This document shows positions 48,532-57,038 of a DNA stretch of 64,000 nucleotides, one piece after another. The stretch spans positions 1 through 64,000 of the forward strand of contig NZ_QEKW01000010.1 in assembly GCF_003096675.1 (NCBI RefSeq), in the 5' to 3' direction. The stretch comes from Actinomycetospora cinnamomea (GTDB lineage: Bacteria > Actinomycetota > Actinomycetes > Mycobacteriales > Pseudonocardiaceae). The notes under the pieces are model-generated. The model searched no databases. It was not told where the DNA came from and saw only the letters and a program-made list of their open reading frames with translations. The position numbers and the translations under genes were made by a program. Within the stretch, counting starts at the first letter, position 1; every line of letters begins with the position of its first letter.

Positions 48532-48696
48532 GTGCAGCTGACGGTCGACCTCCTCCGCCGCGCCGACGGGCGGCTGGAGGGCACCGTGATCACCGAGACG
48601 GGCAGCGAGCAGGCGTTCTCGGGCACGCTCGACCTGCTGCGCATCCTCGAGGACCTGCAGCCCGAGCGCGCCGCGGACGACCGGGGACCGCGGTGA
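48532..48696 (+). CDS. 54-residue conserved hypothetical protein
   Basis: The product QLTVDLLRRADGRLEGTVIT continues to SEQAFSGTLDLLRILEDLQP. GGGAGGAGG lies six bases before GTG 48532, a very strong ribosome-binding site. Small proteins with an RLEGTV ... FSGxLDLLRLLE pattern occur widely in actinobacteria without known function. The stop overlaps the next gene start as GTGA. Confidence 0.7.
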   Translation: MQLTVDLLRRADGRLEGTVITETGSEQAFSGTLDLLRILEDLQPERAADDRGPR

Positions 48697-49421
48697 GGCC
48701 CGCGACCCCACGGTTCGCCGCGGTCCTGGGCCTCGTCTTCGCGGCCCTCTTCGTGGCCGCGCTGGTGACGGTGAACGGCGCGCCGCACCTCGACGCACCG
48801 GTCGCCGACTACGCGGCGTTCTACGACGGCGCCGGCGACACCGTGGTGACCGCCGTCGCGATCTACCTCGTGCCGCTGGCCGGCATCGCGTTCCTGTGGT
48901 TCGCCGTCGCGCTGCGCTCGGTGCTCGACACGCTCGGGACGCCCCCGTCGGGCCTGGCCCACGGTCTCAACCTGCTCTCGGGCGTCGTGTTCGTCGCGCT
49001 GCTCTTCGCCGGCACCGCGGCCATGGCCACCCCGGTGCTGCTGACCACGATCGGCGGCGGGGCGCCGCTGGCCCCGGACACCGCGCGGGCCCTGAGCGCG
49101 CTCGGCTACGGCCTGGTCTTCCTCTTCTCGGTCCGCGGCGCCGGCATGTTCGCGGTGACCACGACGACGCTGCTGCGCGGCGCCGGGGTCATGCCGCGCG
49201 GTGTCGCGGTCGCGGCCTACGCGCTCGCGACCTGGCTGCTGGTCACCGCGACCGACCATCCCGTGAGCCTGCTCGTCCTGCCCGCCTGGGTGCTGCTGGT
49301 CGCCGTCGTCCTCCTGCGCCACGACCGCCGGACACGCGCCGCCACCGGGCCGTCCGCCACCGACCCGATGCCCACCTCGACCGCCGACACCGCGCGCCGA
49401 CCCGCGAGGAGCGAACCGTGA
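48693..49421 (+). CDS. Multi-pass membrane protein
   Basis: This 242-residue protein has about six hydrophobic segments, such as FAAVLGLVFAALFVAALVTV, YLVPLAGIAFLWFAVAL and LLVLPAWVLLVAVVLL, with a polar C-terminal tail. It is coupled by overlaps to the 54-residue gene before it and the P450 fusion after it, which suggests a common operon. No domain is recognised. It could help with substrate uptake or membrane placement of the P450, but nothing in the sequence proves this. Confidence 0.75.
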   Translation: MRPATPRFAAVLGLVFAALFVAALVTVNGAPHLDAPVADYAAFYDGAGDTVVTAVAIYLVPLAGIAFLWFAVALRSVLDTLGTPPSGLAHGLNLLSGVVFVALLFAGTAAMATPVLLTTIGGGAPLAPDTARALSALGYGLVFLFSVRGAGMFAVTTTTLLRGAGVMPRGVAVAAYALATWLLVTATDHPVSLLVLPAWVLLVAVVLLRHDRRTRAATGPSATDPMPTSTADTARRPARSEP

Positions 49422-52400
49422 CCACGACCGACCGCCCCGCCGCCGTCCGGCCGCTCTCCGGCGTCCCCGGCCCGAAGCCGCTGCCCGTCATCGGCAACGC
49501 CCGCGACATCGACACCTCGCGACTCATCCAGAGCGTGATGGAGCTCGCGGAGCGGTACGGGCCGATCTTCGCGATCCACCGGCCGGGCGGGGCGAGCTAC
49601 GTCGTGTCCGGGCTCGAGATGGTCCAGGACCTCTGCGACGACACCCGGTTCGACAAGCTCGTCGGCACCGGGCAGCGCGAGATCCGCAAGACCCACCGCA
49701 GCGCCGGACTCTTCACCGCCGACACCGACGATCCGCTGTGGAAGTCCGCCCACGACATCCTGCTGCCCAGCTTCAGCACGTGGGCGATGAAGGGCTACCT
49801 CGACCCGATGGTCGACATCGCCCAGCAGCTGATGCTCAAGTGGGAGCGGCTCAACCCGGACGAGTCGATCGACGTCGCGGCGGACATGACGCGGCTGACG
49901 CTCGACACCATCGCGCTCTGCGGGTTCGGGTACCGGTTCAACTCGTTCTACCGCGACTCCCAGCACCCGTTCGTCGCCGCGATGATGGAAACGCTCGCGG
50001 AGAGCCTGAAGCGCCAGCGGATGCTCCCGGCCCAGATCAAGCTCCGCCGGGGCGCCCAGCGGCGTTTCCTGGCGAACGCGAGGTTCATGGACGACACGAT
50101 CGAGGAGATCCTCCGGGCGCGGCGCGCGTCGGGGGACCCCGGTACCGACCTCCTCGGGCACATGCTCGTCGGCACCGACAAGCAGGGGAACACGCTGCCC
50201 GACCACAACATCGTCGCGCAGTGCGGCACGTTCCTCATCGCCGGCCACGAGACCACCAGCGGGCTGCTGTCGTTCGCCGTGTACTACCTGCTCAAGCACC
50301 CCGAGGTCGTCGCCCGCGCCCAGGAGGAGGTCGACCGGGTGCTCGGGACCGACCCGGGCGCGGCGCCCACCGTCGCCCAGATCGGCAAGCTCGGCTACAT
50401 CCGCCAGATCCTCGACGAGACGCTGCGGCTGTGGCCGACCGCCCCCGCGTTCACCCGCCAGGCGCGCACCCCCGGGGAGACCGTCGGCGGGTGGGGCCCG
50501 TTCGACCCCGGGACCTCGATCATCGCGCTGACCCCGATGCTGCACCGGCTCCCGGAGGTCTGGGGCGAGGACGCGCGGGAGTTCGACCCCGACCACATGG
50601 CCCCGGAGCGCCTCGACGCGCTGCCGCCCAACGCCTACCGGCCGTTCGGGTCCGGGCAGCGCGCGTGCATCGGGCGCCAGTTCGCGCTGCAGGAGGCGAC
50701 GCTCGTGCTCGGGATGCTCCTGCAGCGCTTCGAGCTGGTCGACCACGCGGACTACCAGCTGAGGATCAAGGAGACGCTGACGATCAAGCCCGAGGGGCTG
50801 ACGATCACCGTGCGGCCCCGCGAGGGACGGACGTGGGGGTCGGCGCCGCGCCCGGTCGCCGTCGCGGTGGCCGAGCCGCGCGCGCCCGCGCTGCCCGTCA
50901 CGCGGGGCGACCGCCACGGCACCCCGCTGCTCGTGCTGTTCGGCTCCAACCTCGGGGCCGCCGAGGACCTCGCCACCCGCATCGCCCGCGACGCCGGCGA
51001 CCGCGGCTACACCGCCCGCACCGCGGCGCTCGACGACGCGGTCGGCGAGCTGCCGACCGAGGGCGCGGTGGTCGTGGTGACCTCGTCGTACAACGGCGAG
51101 CCGCCGGACAACGCCGGCAGGTTCTGCGCGTGGCTGGACTCCGACGCCGCCTCGGCGTCGGGGGTGCGCTACACCGTCTTCGGCTGCGGCAACCGCGACT
51201 GGGCCGCGACGTACCAGGCCGTGCCGACCCGTGTCGACGCCGCGCTCGAGGCCCGCGGCGGGACGCGGGTGTACCCTCGCGGCGAGGGCGACGCCCGCGG
51301 CGACTTCGACGCCCAGTTCTCCGACTGGTACCGCGGGCTGTGGGACGCGCTGGGCGTGGCCCTCGGCCTGGACGCCTCGGCGACCGCCACGGCCGGGGGT
51401 GGCCCGCGTCTGTCGGTCCACCTCGAGCAGCGCCGCACGGCGAGCCCCATCCTGCAGTCCTACCGCGGGCGGGCGGCGACCGTGCGGGTCAACCGCGAGC
51501 TCACGGCCCGCGCGGGGACGCCGGGCGGGCGGTCCGTGCGCCACCTCGAGATCGCCGTGCCGGCCGGCACGACCTACGCCACCGGCGACCACCTGGGCGT
51601 GCTGCCGCGCAACCCGATCGACCTGGTCAACCGGGTCATCGCCCGGTTCGGCCTCGACGGGGGCCAGTTCGCCACCCTCACCGCGACCGCCAGTGCCCCG
51701 ACCCACCTCCCCGTCGGCGAGCCCTACCCGCTCCTGGGCATCCTCGCCGGCAGCGTCGAGCTGCAGGACGTGGCGAGCCGCGCCGGGCTGGCGGCGGTGG
51801 CGGCCGCCTTGCCCGAGGGACCCGCCCGCGACGACCTCGCGCGCCTGGCCGGCAGCGACGACGAGGCCAAGGCGCGGTACCGGGAGGAGATCGCGGGGCC
51901 CCGCCGCACGCTGCTCGAGCTGCTCGAGGCGCACCCGGAGTGCGAGCTGACGTTCGCGGCGTTCCTGGACCTGCTGCCCCCGCTGCGTCCGCGCTTCTAC
52001 TCGATCTCCTCGTCACCGCAGGTGTCGTCGGACGTGGCGCTGACCGTCGGCGTGCTGGAGGGCCCGGCGCGCTCGGGCGACGGCTCCACGTACCGCGGCG
52101 TGTGCTCGGGGCACCTGGCGCAGGTGCCGGAGGGCGGCACGGTGTTCACCTTCGTCCGCTCGCCCAGCATCGCGTTCCGGCCGCCGGAGAACCCGCACCT
52201 GCCGATGATCATGGTGGGTGCGGGGACGGGCATGGCGCCGTTCCGCGGGTTCCTGCAGGAGCGCGAGGCGCTGCGGGCGCACGGCGTGCCGATCGCGCCC
52301 TCGCTGCTCTTCCTCGGTTGCCGCGACCCCGAGGACGACCTGCTCTACGCCGACGAGCTCGCGGCGTTCGAGAAGGCCGGCGTCGCCACGCTCCACCCGG

Positions 52401-52672
52401 CGTACTCTCGGGTGCCCGGGTACCCCTACCGCTACGTCCAGCACGCGCTCGAGGGCGCGGCCGACGACGTGTGGGCGGCGCTCCAGCAGGACGCGGTGGT
52501 CTTCGTGTGCGGCAACGCCTCGACGATGGCGCCGGGGGTGCGCGCGGCGCTGGTCTCGGTGTTCCGCGCGAGGACGGGCGCGGGGGAGGCCGACGGGGCG
52601 GCGTGGCTCGCGGGCCTGCGGGCCTCGAACCGCTACCTCGAGGACATCTGGGGCGAGACCGCGTTGGTGTGA
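49418..52672 (+). CDS. Self-sufficient cytochrome P450/NADPH reductase fusion (CYP102-like)
   Basis: This 1084-residue enzyme contains a whole P450 system in one chain, as in P450 BM3. The heme domain (about 1-470) has the oxygen-activation helix FLIAGHETTSGLL, ExxR at E334-R337 (DETLRLWP) and heme ligand C417 in PFGSGQRACIG. The flavodoxin-like FMN domain (about 505-650) starts LLVLFGSNLGAAEDLATRIA and has VVTSSYNGEPPDNA. The FAD/NADPH domain shows RFYSISSSPQV, GVCSGHL, MVGAGTGMAPFRGFLQERE and VFVCGNASTMAPGVRAAL. It would hydroxylate fatty acids or similar compounds with NADPH. GTG 49418 overlaps the membrane gene. Confidence 0.95.
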   Translation: MTTTDRPAAVRPLSGVPGPKPLPVIGNARDIDTSRLIQSVMELAERYGPIFAIHRPGGASYVVSGLEMVQDLCDDTRFDKLVGTGQREIRKTHRSAGLFTADTDDPLWKSAHDILLPSFSTWAMKGYLDPMVDIAQQLMLKWERLNPDESIDVAADMTRLTLDTIALCGFGYRFNSFYRDSQHPFVAAMMETLAESLKRQRMLPAQIKLRRGAQRRFLANARFMDDTIEEILRARRASGDPGTDLLGHMLVGTDKQGNTLPDHNIVAQCGTFLIAGHETTSGLLSFAVYYLLKHPEVVARAQEEVDRVLGTDPGAAPTVAQIGKLGYIRQILDETLRLWPTAPAFTRQARTPGETVGGWGPFDPGTSIIALTPMLHRLPEVWGEDAREFDPDHMAPERLDALPPNAYRPFGSGQRACIGRQFALQEATLVLGMLLQRFELVDHADYQLRIKETLTIKPEGLTITVRPREGRTWGSAPRPVAVAVAEPRAPALPVTRGDRHGTPLLVLFGSNLGAAEDLATRIARDAGDRGYTARTAALDDAVGELPTEGAVVVVTSSYNGEPPDNAGRFCAWLDSDAASASGVRYTVFGCGNRDWAATYQAVPTRVDAALEARGGTRVYPRGEGDARGDFDAQFSDWYRGLWDALGVALGLDASATATAGGGPRLSVHLEQRRTASPILQSYRGRAATVRVNRELTARAGTPGGRSVRHLEIAVPAGTTYATGDHLGVLPRNPIDLVNRVIARFGLDGGQFATLTATASAPTHLPVGEPYPLLGILAGSVELQDVASRAGLAAVAAALPEGPARDDLARLAGSDDEAKARYREEIAGPRRTLLELLEAHPECELTFAAFLDLLPPLRPRFYSISSSPQVSSDVALTVGVLEGPARSGDGSTYRGVCSGHLAQVPEGGTVFTFVRSPSIAFRPPENPHLPMIMVGAGTGMAPFRGFLQEREALRAHGVPIAPSLLFLGCRDPEDDLLYADELAAFEKAGVATLHPAYSRVPGYPYRYVQHALEGAADDVWAALQQDAVVFVCGNASTMAPGVRAALVSVFRARTGAGEADGAAWLAGLRASNRYLEDIWGETALV

Positions 52673-52701
52673 GGGTGGTGTGAGGTCGGCCTGCGGACGA
52701 A

Positions 52702-52740
52702 CGAGGGCCCCTTCGATCTCCTCGATCGAAGGGGCCCTCG
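52702..52740. terminator. Bidirectional hairpin between P450 fusion and PTS genes
   Basis: A perfect 17-bp stem (52702-52718 with 52724-52740; arm CGAGGGCCCCTTCGATC) with a five-base loop lies between two convergent operons. Confidence 0.9.
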
Positions 52741-52758
52741 GCTCGGGTGCGGCAGGTC

Positions 52759-53031
52759 TCAGGCGTCGAGGTCCGAGGCCAGCAGCTCCGCGAGGGTGTC
52801 GACGCTGGTCTGGGCGCCGGCCTGGGCGGCGTCGGCGGTCAGCGTGACCTCCTGGCCGCCACGGACCCCGAGGCCCAGGACCGAGAGCATGCTGCGGGCG
52901 TCGGCGCTCTCGCCGGCGGTGGTGCCGATGGTGACGCGGGCGGGCTGCGCGGCGGCGGCCTTGCAGAACACCATGGCGGGCCGGGCGTGGAGCCCGATCG
53001 ACGTCGCGACGACGACCTGACGAGTGATCAC
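52759..53031 (-). CDS. ptsH: Phosphocarrier protein HPr
   Basis: This 90-residue protein relays phosphate from EI to the fructose permease. The active histidine is H15 in VATSIGLHARPAMV, and the regulatory-serine region reads SADARSMLSVLGLGV. The start is GTG 53031 with GAGGAG about 7 bases upstream. It is the last gene of the fructose operon, 32 bases after the IIBC gene. Confidence 0.95.
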   Translation of the reverse strand: MITRQVVVATSIGLHARPAMVFCKAAAAQPARVTIGTTAGESADARSMLSVLGLGVRGGQEVTLTADAAQAGAQTSVDTLAELLASDLDA

Positions 53032-53063
53032 GGTCTGCTCCTCGGTGGGTTCGGGTGCGGCGC

Positions 53064-54695
53064 TCACGCGGTGGCCCCGGCGGTGGTGGACGCGGTGGTG
53101 GACGCGGTGGTGGACGCGGTGGTGGACGCGGTGGTGGACGCGGCCGTGGTGGCGGCGGTGGTGGACGCGGCCGTGGTGGTGGCGGTCGGCGCGGCCTCGG
53201 TCGGCGCGTCGCCCACGCTGCCGGCGACGTCGTCGGCGCTGCGTCGCCGGCCGAACGACTTGAGGGCGAGGACGAGCGCCGTGGCGACGAGGGTCCCGAT
53301 CACGACCGCGGCGAGGAAGCCCAGCGGGTTGCCCATCAGCGGCACCACGAACAGCCCGCCGTGCGGCGCGCGCAGCGTCGTGCCGAAGGCCATGGACAGG
53401 GCCCCGGTCACCGCGCCGCCGGCCATGATCGACGGGATGACCCGGAAGGGGTCGGCCGCGGCGAAGGGGATGGCGCCCTCGGAGATGAAGGAGGCACCCA
53501 GCAGCCAGGCCGCGCGGCCGTTCTCCCGCTCGACCTCGGTGAACAGCGAGCCACGCACGACCGTGGCCAGGGCCATCGCCAGTGGCGGCACCATGCCCGC
53601 GGCCATGACGGCCGCCATGATCGTCAGGGCGGTCGGTGAGGGCGTGGTGAGCCCGGCGACGGCGAAGGTGTAGGCCGCCTTGTTGACCGGGCCCCCCATG
53701 TCGAAGCACATCATCAGCCCGAGCAGCAGGCCGAGCAGGACCGCGTTGGTGCCGGACAGCCCGTTGAGCCAGTTCGTGAGGCCCTCGGTGGCGGCGGCGA
53801 TCGGGCGGCCGACGACCACGTACATCAGCAGGCCGACCACGGCGGACGACAGCAGCGGGATGACGACCACCGGCATGATGCCGGCCAGGGCCCGGGGCAC
53901 CCGCCAGGTCTTGATCCACATGACCAGTCCGCCGGCGACGAACCCGGCGACGAGGCCGCCGAGGAAGCCCGCGCCCGTGGTGACGGCGATCGCGCCGCCG
54001 ACGAAGCCGGGGACGAGGGCCGGCCGGTCGGCCATCGCGTAGGCGATGTAGCCCGCGAGGACCGGGACGAGGAAGCTGAACGCCGCCGAACCGATGCCGA
54101 ACGCGAGCGCGCCCCACGCGGTGAGCGAGCCGGCGTCGAAGCTCCCCGAGAGGATCTCCTCGTAGAGCGGGGCGTCGTCGGGCAGGTTGATCTGGTAGCC
54201 GCCGAGCGCGAAACCCAGGGCGATGAGCAGGCCGCCGGCGGCGACGAAGGGGATGACGAAGCTGACGCCGGTCATCAGCCAGGCGCGCACCCGCGACGCG
54301 ACGCCGGGACCGGCCGGGGCCTTCGCGCCGGCCGGGGCGGCCGGACCACCGGACGTCGCGGACGCCGGCGCAGCCGCGCGGGCCGGCGCGTTCGCGGCGG
54401 CCTCCTCCGCCTGGGTGATGAGCCCCGGCGCGCCGGAGATCGCCTTCTTCACGCCGACCGCCACCAGCGGCAGGTGGGCGAAGCGCTCCTTGTCGCGGAC
54501 CTCGACGTCGGCGGCGAAGATCGCGGCGTCGGCCTCGGCGAGCTGGCTCTCGGTCAGCGGCGTCGAGCCGGCCGAGCCCTGGGTCTCCACCGTGATGGTG
54601 TGCCCGGCCTCCTCCGCGGCGACCTCGAGGGCCTCGGCGGCCATGTACGTGTGGGCGATGCCCGTCGGGCACGCGGTGACGGCGACGATCTTCAC
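53064..54695 (-). CDS. fruA: PTS fructose permease EIIBC
   Basis: This 543-residue protein takes up fructose as fructose-1-phosphate. The IIB domain has the phosphocysteine C9 in VTACPTGIAHTYMAAEAL. After an Ala/Pro/Gly linker (about 105-130), the IIC domain supplies about 9-10 membrane segments, for example SFVIPFVAAGGLLIALGFAL and GLLLGLMMCFDMGGPVNKAA, plus the late FISEGAIPFAAADPFRVIPS motif. The C-terminal tail of about 40 residues is an Ala-Ser-Thr repeat encoded by a 12-bp tandem repeat. The start overlaps the EIIA stop by GTGA. Confidence 0.94.
   Translation of the reverse strand: MKIVAVTACPTGIAHTYMAAEALEVAAEEAGHTITVETQGSAGSTPLTESQLAEADAAIFAADVEVRDKERFAHLPLVAVGVKKAISGAPGLITQAEEAAANAPARAAAPASATSGGPAAPAGAKAPAGPGVASRVRAWLMTGVSFVIPFVAAGGLLIALGFALGGYQINLPDDAPLYEEILSGSFDAGSLTAWGALAFGIGSAAFSFLVPVLAGYIAYAMADRPALVPGFVGGAIAVTTGAGFLGGLVAGFVAGGLVMWIKTWRVPRALAGIMPVVVIPLLSSAVVGLLMYVVVGRPIAAATEGLTNWLNGLSGTNAVLLGLLLGLMMCFDMGGPVNKAAYTFAVAGLTTPSPTALTIMAAVMAAGMVPPLAMALATVVRGSLFTEVERENGRAAWLLGASFISEGAIPFAAADPFRVIPSIMAGGAVTGALSMAFGTTLRAPHGGLFVVPLMGNPLGFLAAVVIGTLVATALVLALKSFGRRRSADDVAGSVGDAPTEAAPTATTTAASTTAATTAASTTASTTASTTASTTASTTAGATA
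53082..53141. repeat. Five perfect 12-bp tandem repeats in fruA
   Basis: GGTGGTGGACGC is repeated five times without a mismatch, followed by degenerate copies to about 53175. It encodes the repeating ASTT tail of the permease. Being 12 bp, unit gain or loss keeps frame. Confidence 0.92.
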
Positions 54696-55150
54696 GCCGA
54701 CACCTCCTTCGCGATGAAGTCGGCGGCCTCGGCCGGGTCGGTGGCCGAGCGCAGGGTGTCCTTGAAGTTCTTCCGCATGAGCCGGCGGGCCAGGGCGGCC
54801 AGGACGGTCATGTGCTCGTCGCCGCCCCCGGCGGGCGCGGCGATGAGGAAGACGAGGTCGGCCGGGCCGTCCTCGGCGCCGAAGTCGACGCCGGCGGCGC
54901 TGCGCCCGAAACCGAGGGTGGGGGCGGTGACCGCCGCGGAGCGGCAGTGCGGGATGCCGATGCCGCCCTCGAGGCCGGTCGGCATCTGGGCCTCGCGGGC
55001 CTCGATGTCGGCGAGGAACTGGTCGAGGTCGGTGACGCGGCCCGCGGCGACGAGGCGCTGCGCGAGCGCGCGCACGACGGTCGCGCGGTCGGCGGCCGGC
55101 AGGTCGAGGTCGACGAGGTCGACGGTGATGAGCGCGGTGTCGGTGGTCAT
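54692..55150 (-). CDS. fruB: PTS fructose EIIA component
   Basis: This 152-residue mannitol/fructose-type EIIA carries the phosphohistidine H68 in EGGIGIPHCRSAAV and the conserved DLVFLIAAPAGGGDEHMTVL. It passes phosphate from HPr to the IIB domain. As a separate protein it differs from the fused forms of enterobacteria. Both ends overlap neighbours (ATGA with fruK, GTGA with fruA). Confidence 0.93.
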   Translation of the reverse strand: MTTDTALITVDLVDLDLPAADRATVVRALAQRLVAAGRVTDLDQFLADIEAREAQMPTGLEGGIGIPHCRSAAVTAPTLGFGRSAAGVDFGAEDGPADLVFLIAAPAGGGDEHMTVLAALARRLMRKNFKDTLRSATDPAEAADFIAKEVSA

Positions 55151-56133
55151 GTTGCCTCTCCGGTGAGGTCCAGGGACTCGGGCGGCGCGGACGCCGGTTT
55201 CACGGACGTGGTGTCGACGTCGTCGGGCCCGGGGACCGCGGTCCCGGGCAGGCCGACGGCGGCGGCCCCGCAGGCCACCGCGTGCACGAGCGCGTCGGCC
55301 GGGGACGCGGGGTGGGTGGGCCACGGCGCGGTGCGGGCGAGCAGGTAGCCGGCCAGGGTCGAGTCGCCCGCGCCCACCGTGCTGCGCACCGTCACGCCGG
55401 GGACGCTCGCGGTGTGCCAGGCGCCCTCGGGGGCCACCACCAGGGCGCCCGCCGCGCCCATGCTCACGAGCACGGTCTCGACGCCGCCGCTGCGCAGGTC
55501 CGCGCACGCGGCCAGGACGTCGGCGAGGCGGGGCAGGGGGTGGCCGACGAGCTCGGCGAGCTCGGCGACGTTGGGCTTGACGAGGTCCGGGCCGGCGGCG
55601 ACGGCGGCGGCCAGGGCCGGGCCGCTGGTGTCGACCGCGACCCGCGCGCCGCCACGCCGCGCCGACGTCACGACGCGGGCGTGCAGGTCGTCAGGGGCGC
55701 CGCGCGGCACGCTGCCCGCGGTGACCACCCACGCCGCCGGAGCGGCGTGCACGCCGACGGTGTCGACGAGCGCGGCGACCTCCTCGGCGGACAGCTCGAC
55801 GCCGGGCTCGTTGACCTTGGTCGTGGTGCCGTCGGCCTCGACCAGCGCGGTGTTGACGCGGGTGGCGCCGCGCGCCGGCGTGCTCACCGGCTGGATGCCG
55901 GCCGCACGCAGCAGGTCGGCGAGCTCGCCGGCGCCGCCCGGCATCACCGCGAGCGTCGGGCGTCCGAAGCGGGCGAGGACCCGCGAGACGTTGACGCCCT
56001 TGCCGCCGGGGTCGACGCGGTGCGCCGTGGCGCGCAGGACCGCGCCGCGGGTGAGGGTGGGGACCTCGACGGTGCGGTCGATGCTGGGGTTGGGGGTGAC
56101 GGTGACGACCGTGCCCCCGCGCGCCGCCGTCAC
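55147..56133 (-). CDS. fruK: 1-phosphofructokinase
   Basis: This 328-residue PfkB-family kinase turns fructose-1-phosphate into fructose-1,6-bisphosphate. It has VTVTPNPSIDRTVEVPTL, the sugar-site DPGGKGVNVSRVLARFG, and the catalytic DTSGPALAAAV and STVGAGDSTLAGYLLAR motifs, with the catalytic Asp in GAGDS. It begins in a GTGA overlap with the regulator gene, so the whole operon is tightly coupled. Confidence 0.95.
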   Translation of the reverse strand: MTAARGGTVVTVTPNPSIDRTVEVPTLTRGAVLRATAHRVDPGGKGVNVSRVLARFGRPTLAVMPGGAGELADLLRAAGIQPVSTPARGATRVNTALVEADGTTTKVNEPGVELSAEEVAALVDTVGVHAAPAAWVVTAGSVPRGAPDDLHARVVTSARRGGARVAVDTSGPALAAAVAAGPDLVKPNVAELAELVGHPLPRLADVLAACADLRSGGVETVLVSMGAAGALVVAPEGAWHTASVPGVTVRSTVGAGDSTLAGYLLARTAPWPTHPASPADALVHAVACGAAAVGLPGTAVPGPDDVDTTSVKPASAPPESLDLTGEAT

Positions 56134-56900
56134 GCGATCACCAGCTCGGGTCCCGCGGCGCGCAGGGCCTCGGGCGCCTCGGGGTGGTCGGCGGCGAGGC
56201 GCGCGTCGGTGACCAGGGTGTCGACCTGCTCGAGGGTGGCGAACCGCGAGAACGAGTCGGCGCCGTACTTGCCCGCGTCGGCGACCACGATGCTCCGGGC
56301 GCCCGCGCGCAGCATCGCGCCCTTGACCGCCGCCTCGGCGACGTCGGGCGTCGTGAGGCCCCGGTCCACGGAGAAGCCGTTGGTGCCGAGCACCGCCACG
56401 TCGACGTTGACGCTCTCCAGCGTCTGCAGGGCCCACCGGTCGACCGCGGAGAGCGTCGTGCCGCGGACCCGGCCGCCGATCATGTGGACGGTGATGCGGT
56501 GCCGGGGCGCGAGCAGCGACGCGATCGGCAGGGCGTTGGTGACGACGGTCAGCGGGGTGTCGTCGGGCAGCAGCGCCGCCATGCGGGCGGTGGTCGTGCC
56601 CGCGTCGAGGAGGATCGTCGACGCCGGGCCCAGCTCGGCGACCGCGGCCTTGGCGATGCGGTCCTTCTCCTCGCTCGCGGTGGCGTCGCGCTGCGCGACG
56701 CCGGGCTCGACCTCGAGCCGGCCGGCGGCGATCGCGCCGCCGTGCACGCGTTGCAGCAGGCCCTGGCGCTCGAGGGCGGTGAGGTCGCGGCGGATGGTCT
56801 CGGTGGTGACGCCCAGCTCCGCGGCGATCGCGGTGACCTCGAGACGCCCGAGCTCCTGTGCCCGGCGGACGAGGACCTGGTGGCGCTCCGCGGCGTACAT
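56130..56900 (-). CDS. fruR: DeoR-family transcriptional regulator of the fructose operon
   Basis: This 256-residue protein has the DeoR HTH (RLEVTAIAAELGVTTETIRR DL) and the sugar-phosphate-binding C-terminal domain with ILLDAGTTTARMAALLP, VVTNALPIA and VLGTNGFSVDRGLTTPD. It heads the operon and is divergent from ptsI, so it probably represses both from the shared 138-bp region, with fructose-1-phosphate as the likely inducer. Confidence 0.92.
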   Translation of the reverse strand: MYAAERHQVLVRRAQELGRLEVTAIAAELGVTTETIRRDLTALERQGLLQRVHGGAIAAGRLEVEPGVAQRDATASEEKDRIAKAAVAELGPASTILLDAGTTTARMAALLPDDTPLTVVTNALPIASLLAPRHRITVHMIGGRVRGTTLSAVDRWALQTLESVNVDVAVLGTNGFSVDRGLTTPDVAEAAVKGAMLRAGARSIVVADAGKYGADSFSRFATLEQVDTLVTDARLAADHPEAPEALRAAGPELVIA

Positions 56901-57038
56901 GCCCGATCACCTCCGCTTCTGTGTTGGATTGATTGGAAGTTTGTGGGTTTGCCTGTGGACGGTCAAGGGGTCGGTCTCGTAGCGTTCTCGGCGGCGACAC
57001 ACCGACGTCACCCGCGAGCCCGACGAGGGGAGCCGACG
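56901..57038. promoter_or_regulatory. Divergent fruR/ptsI control region
   Basis: The stretch about 56920-56965 is unusually AT-rich for this genome, with TTGGATTGATTGGAA and GTTTGTGGGTTTGCC. It lies between the divergent regulator and EI genes and is the natural place for both promoters and the DeoR-type operator. GAGGGGAG precedes ATG 57039. No perfect inverted repeat is seen. Confidence 0.55.
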
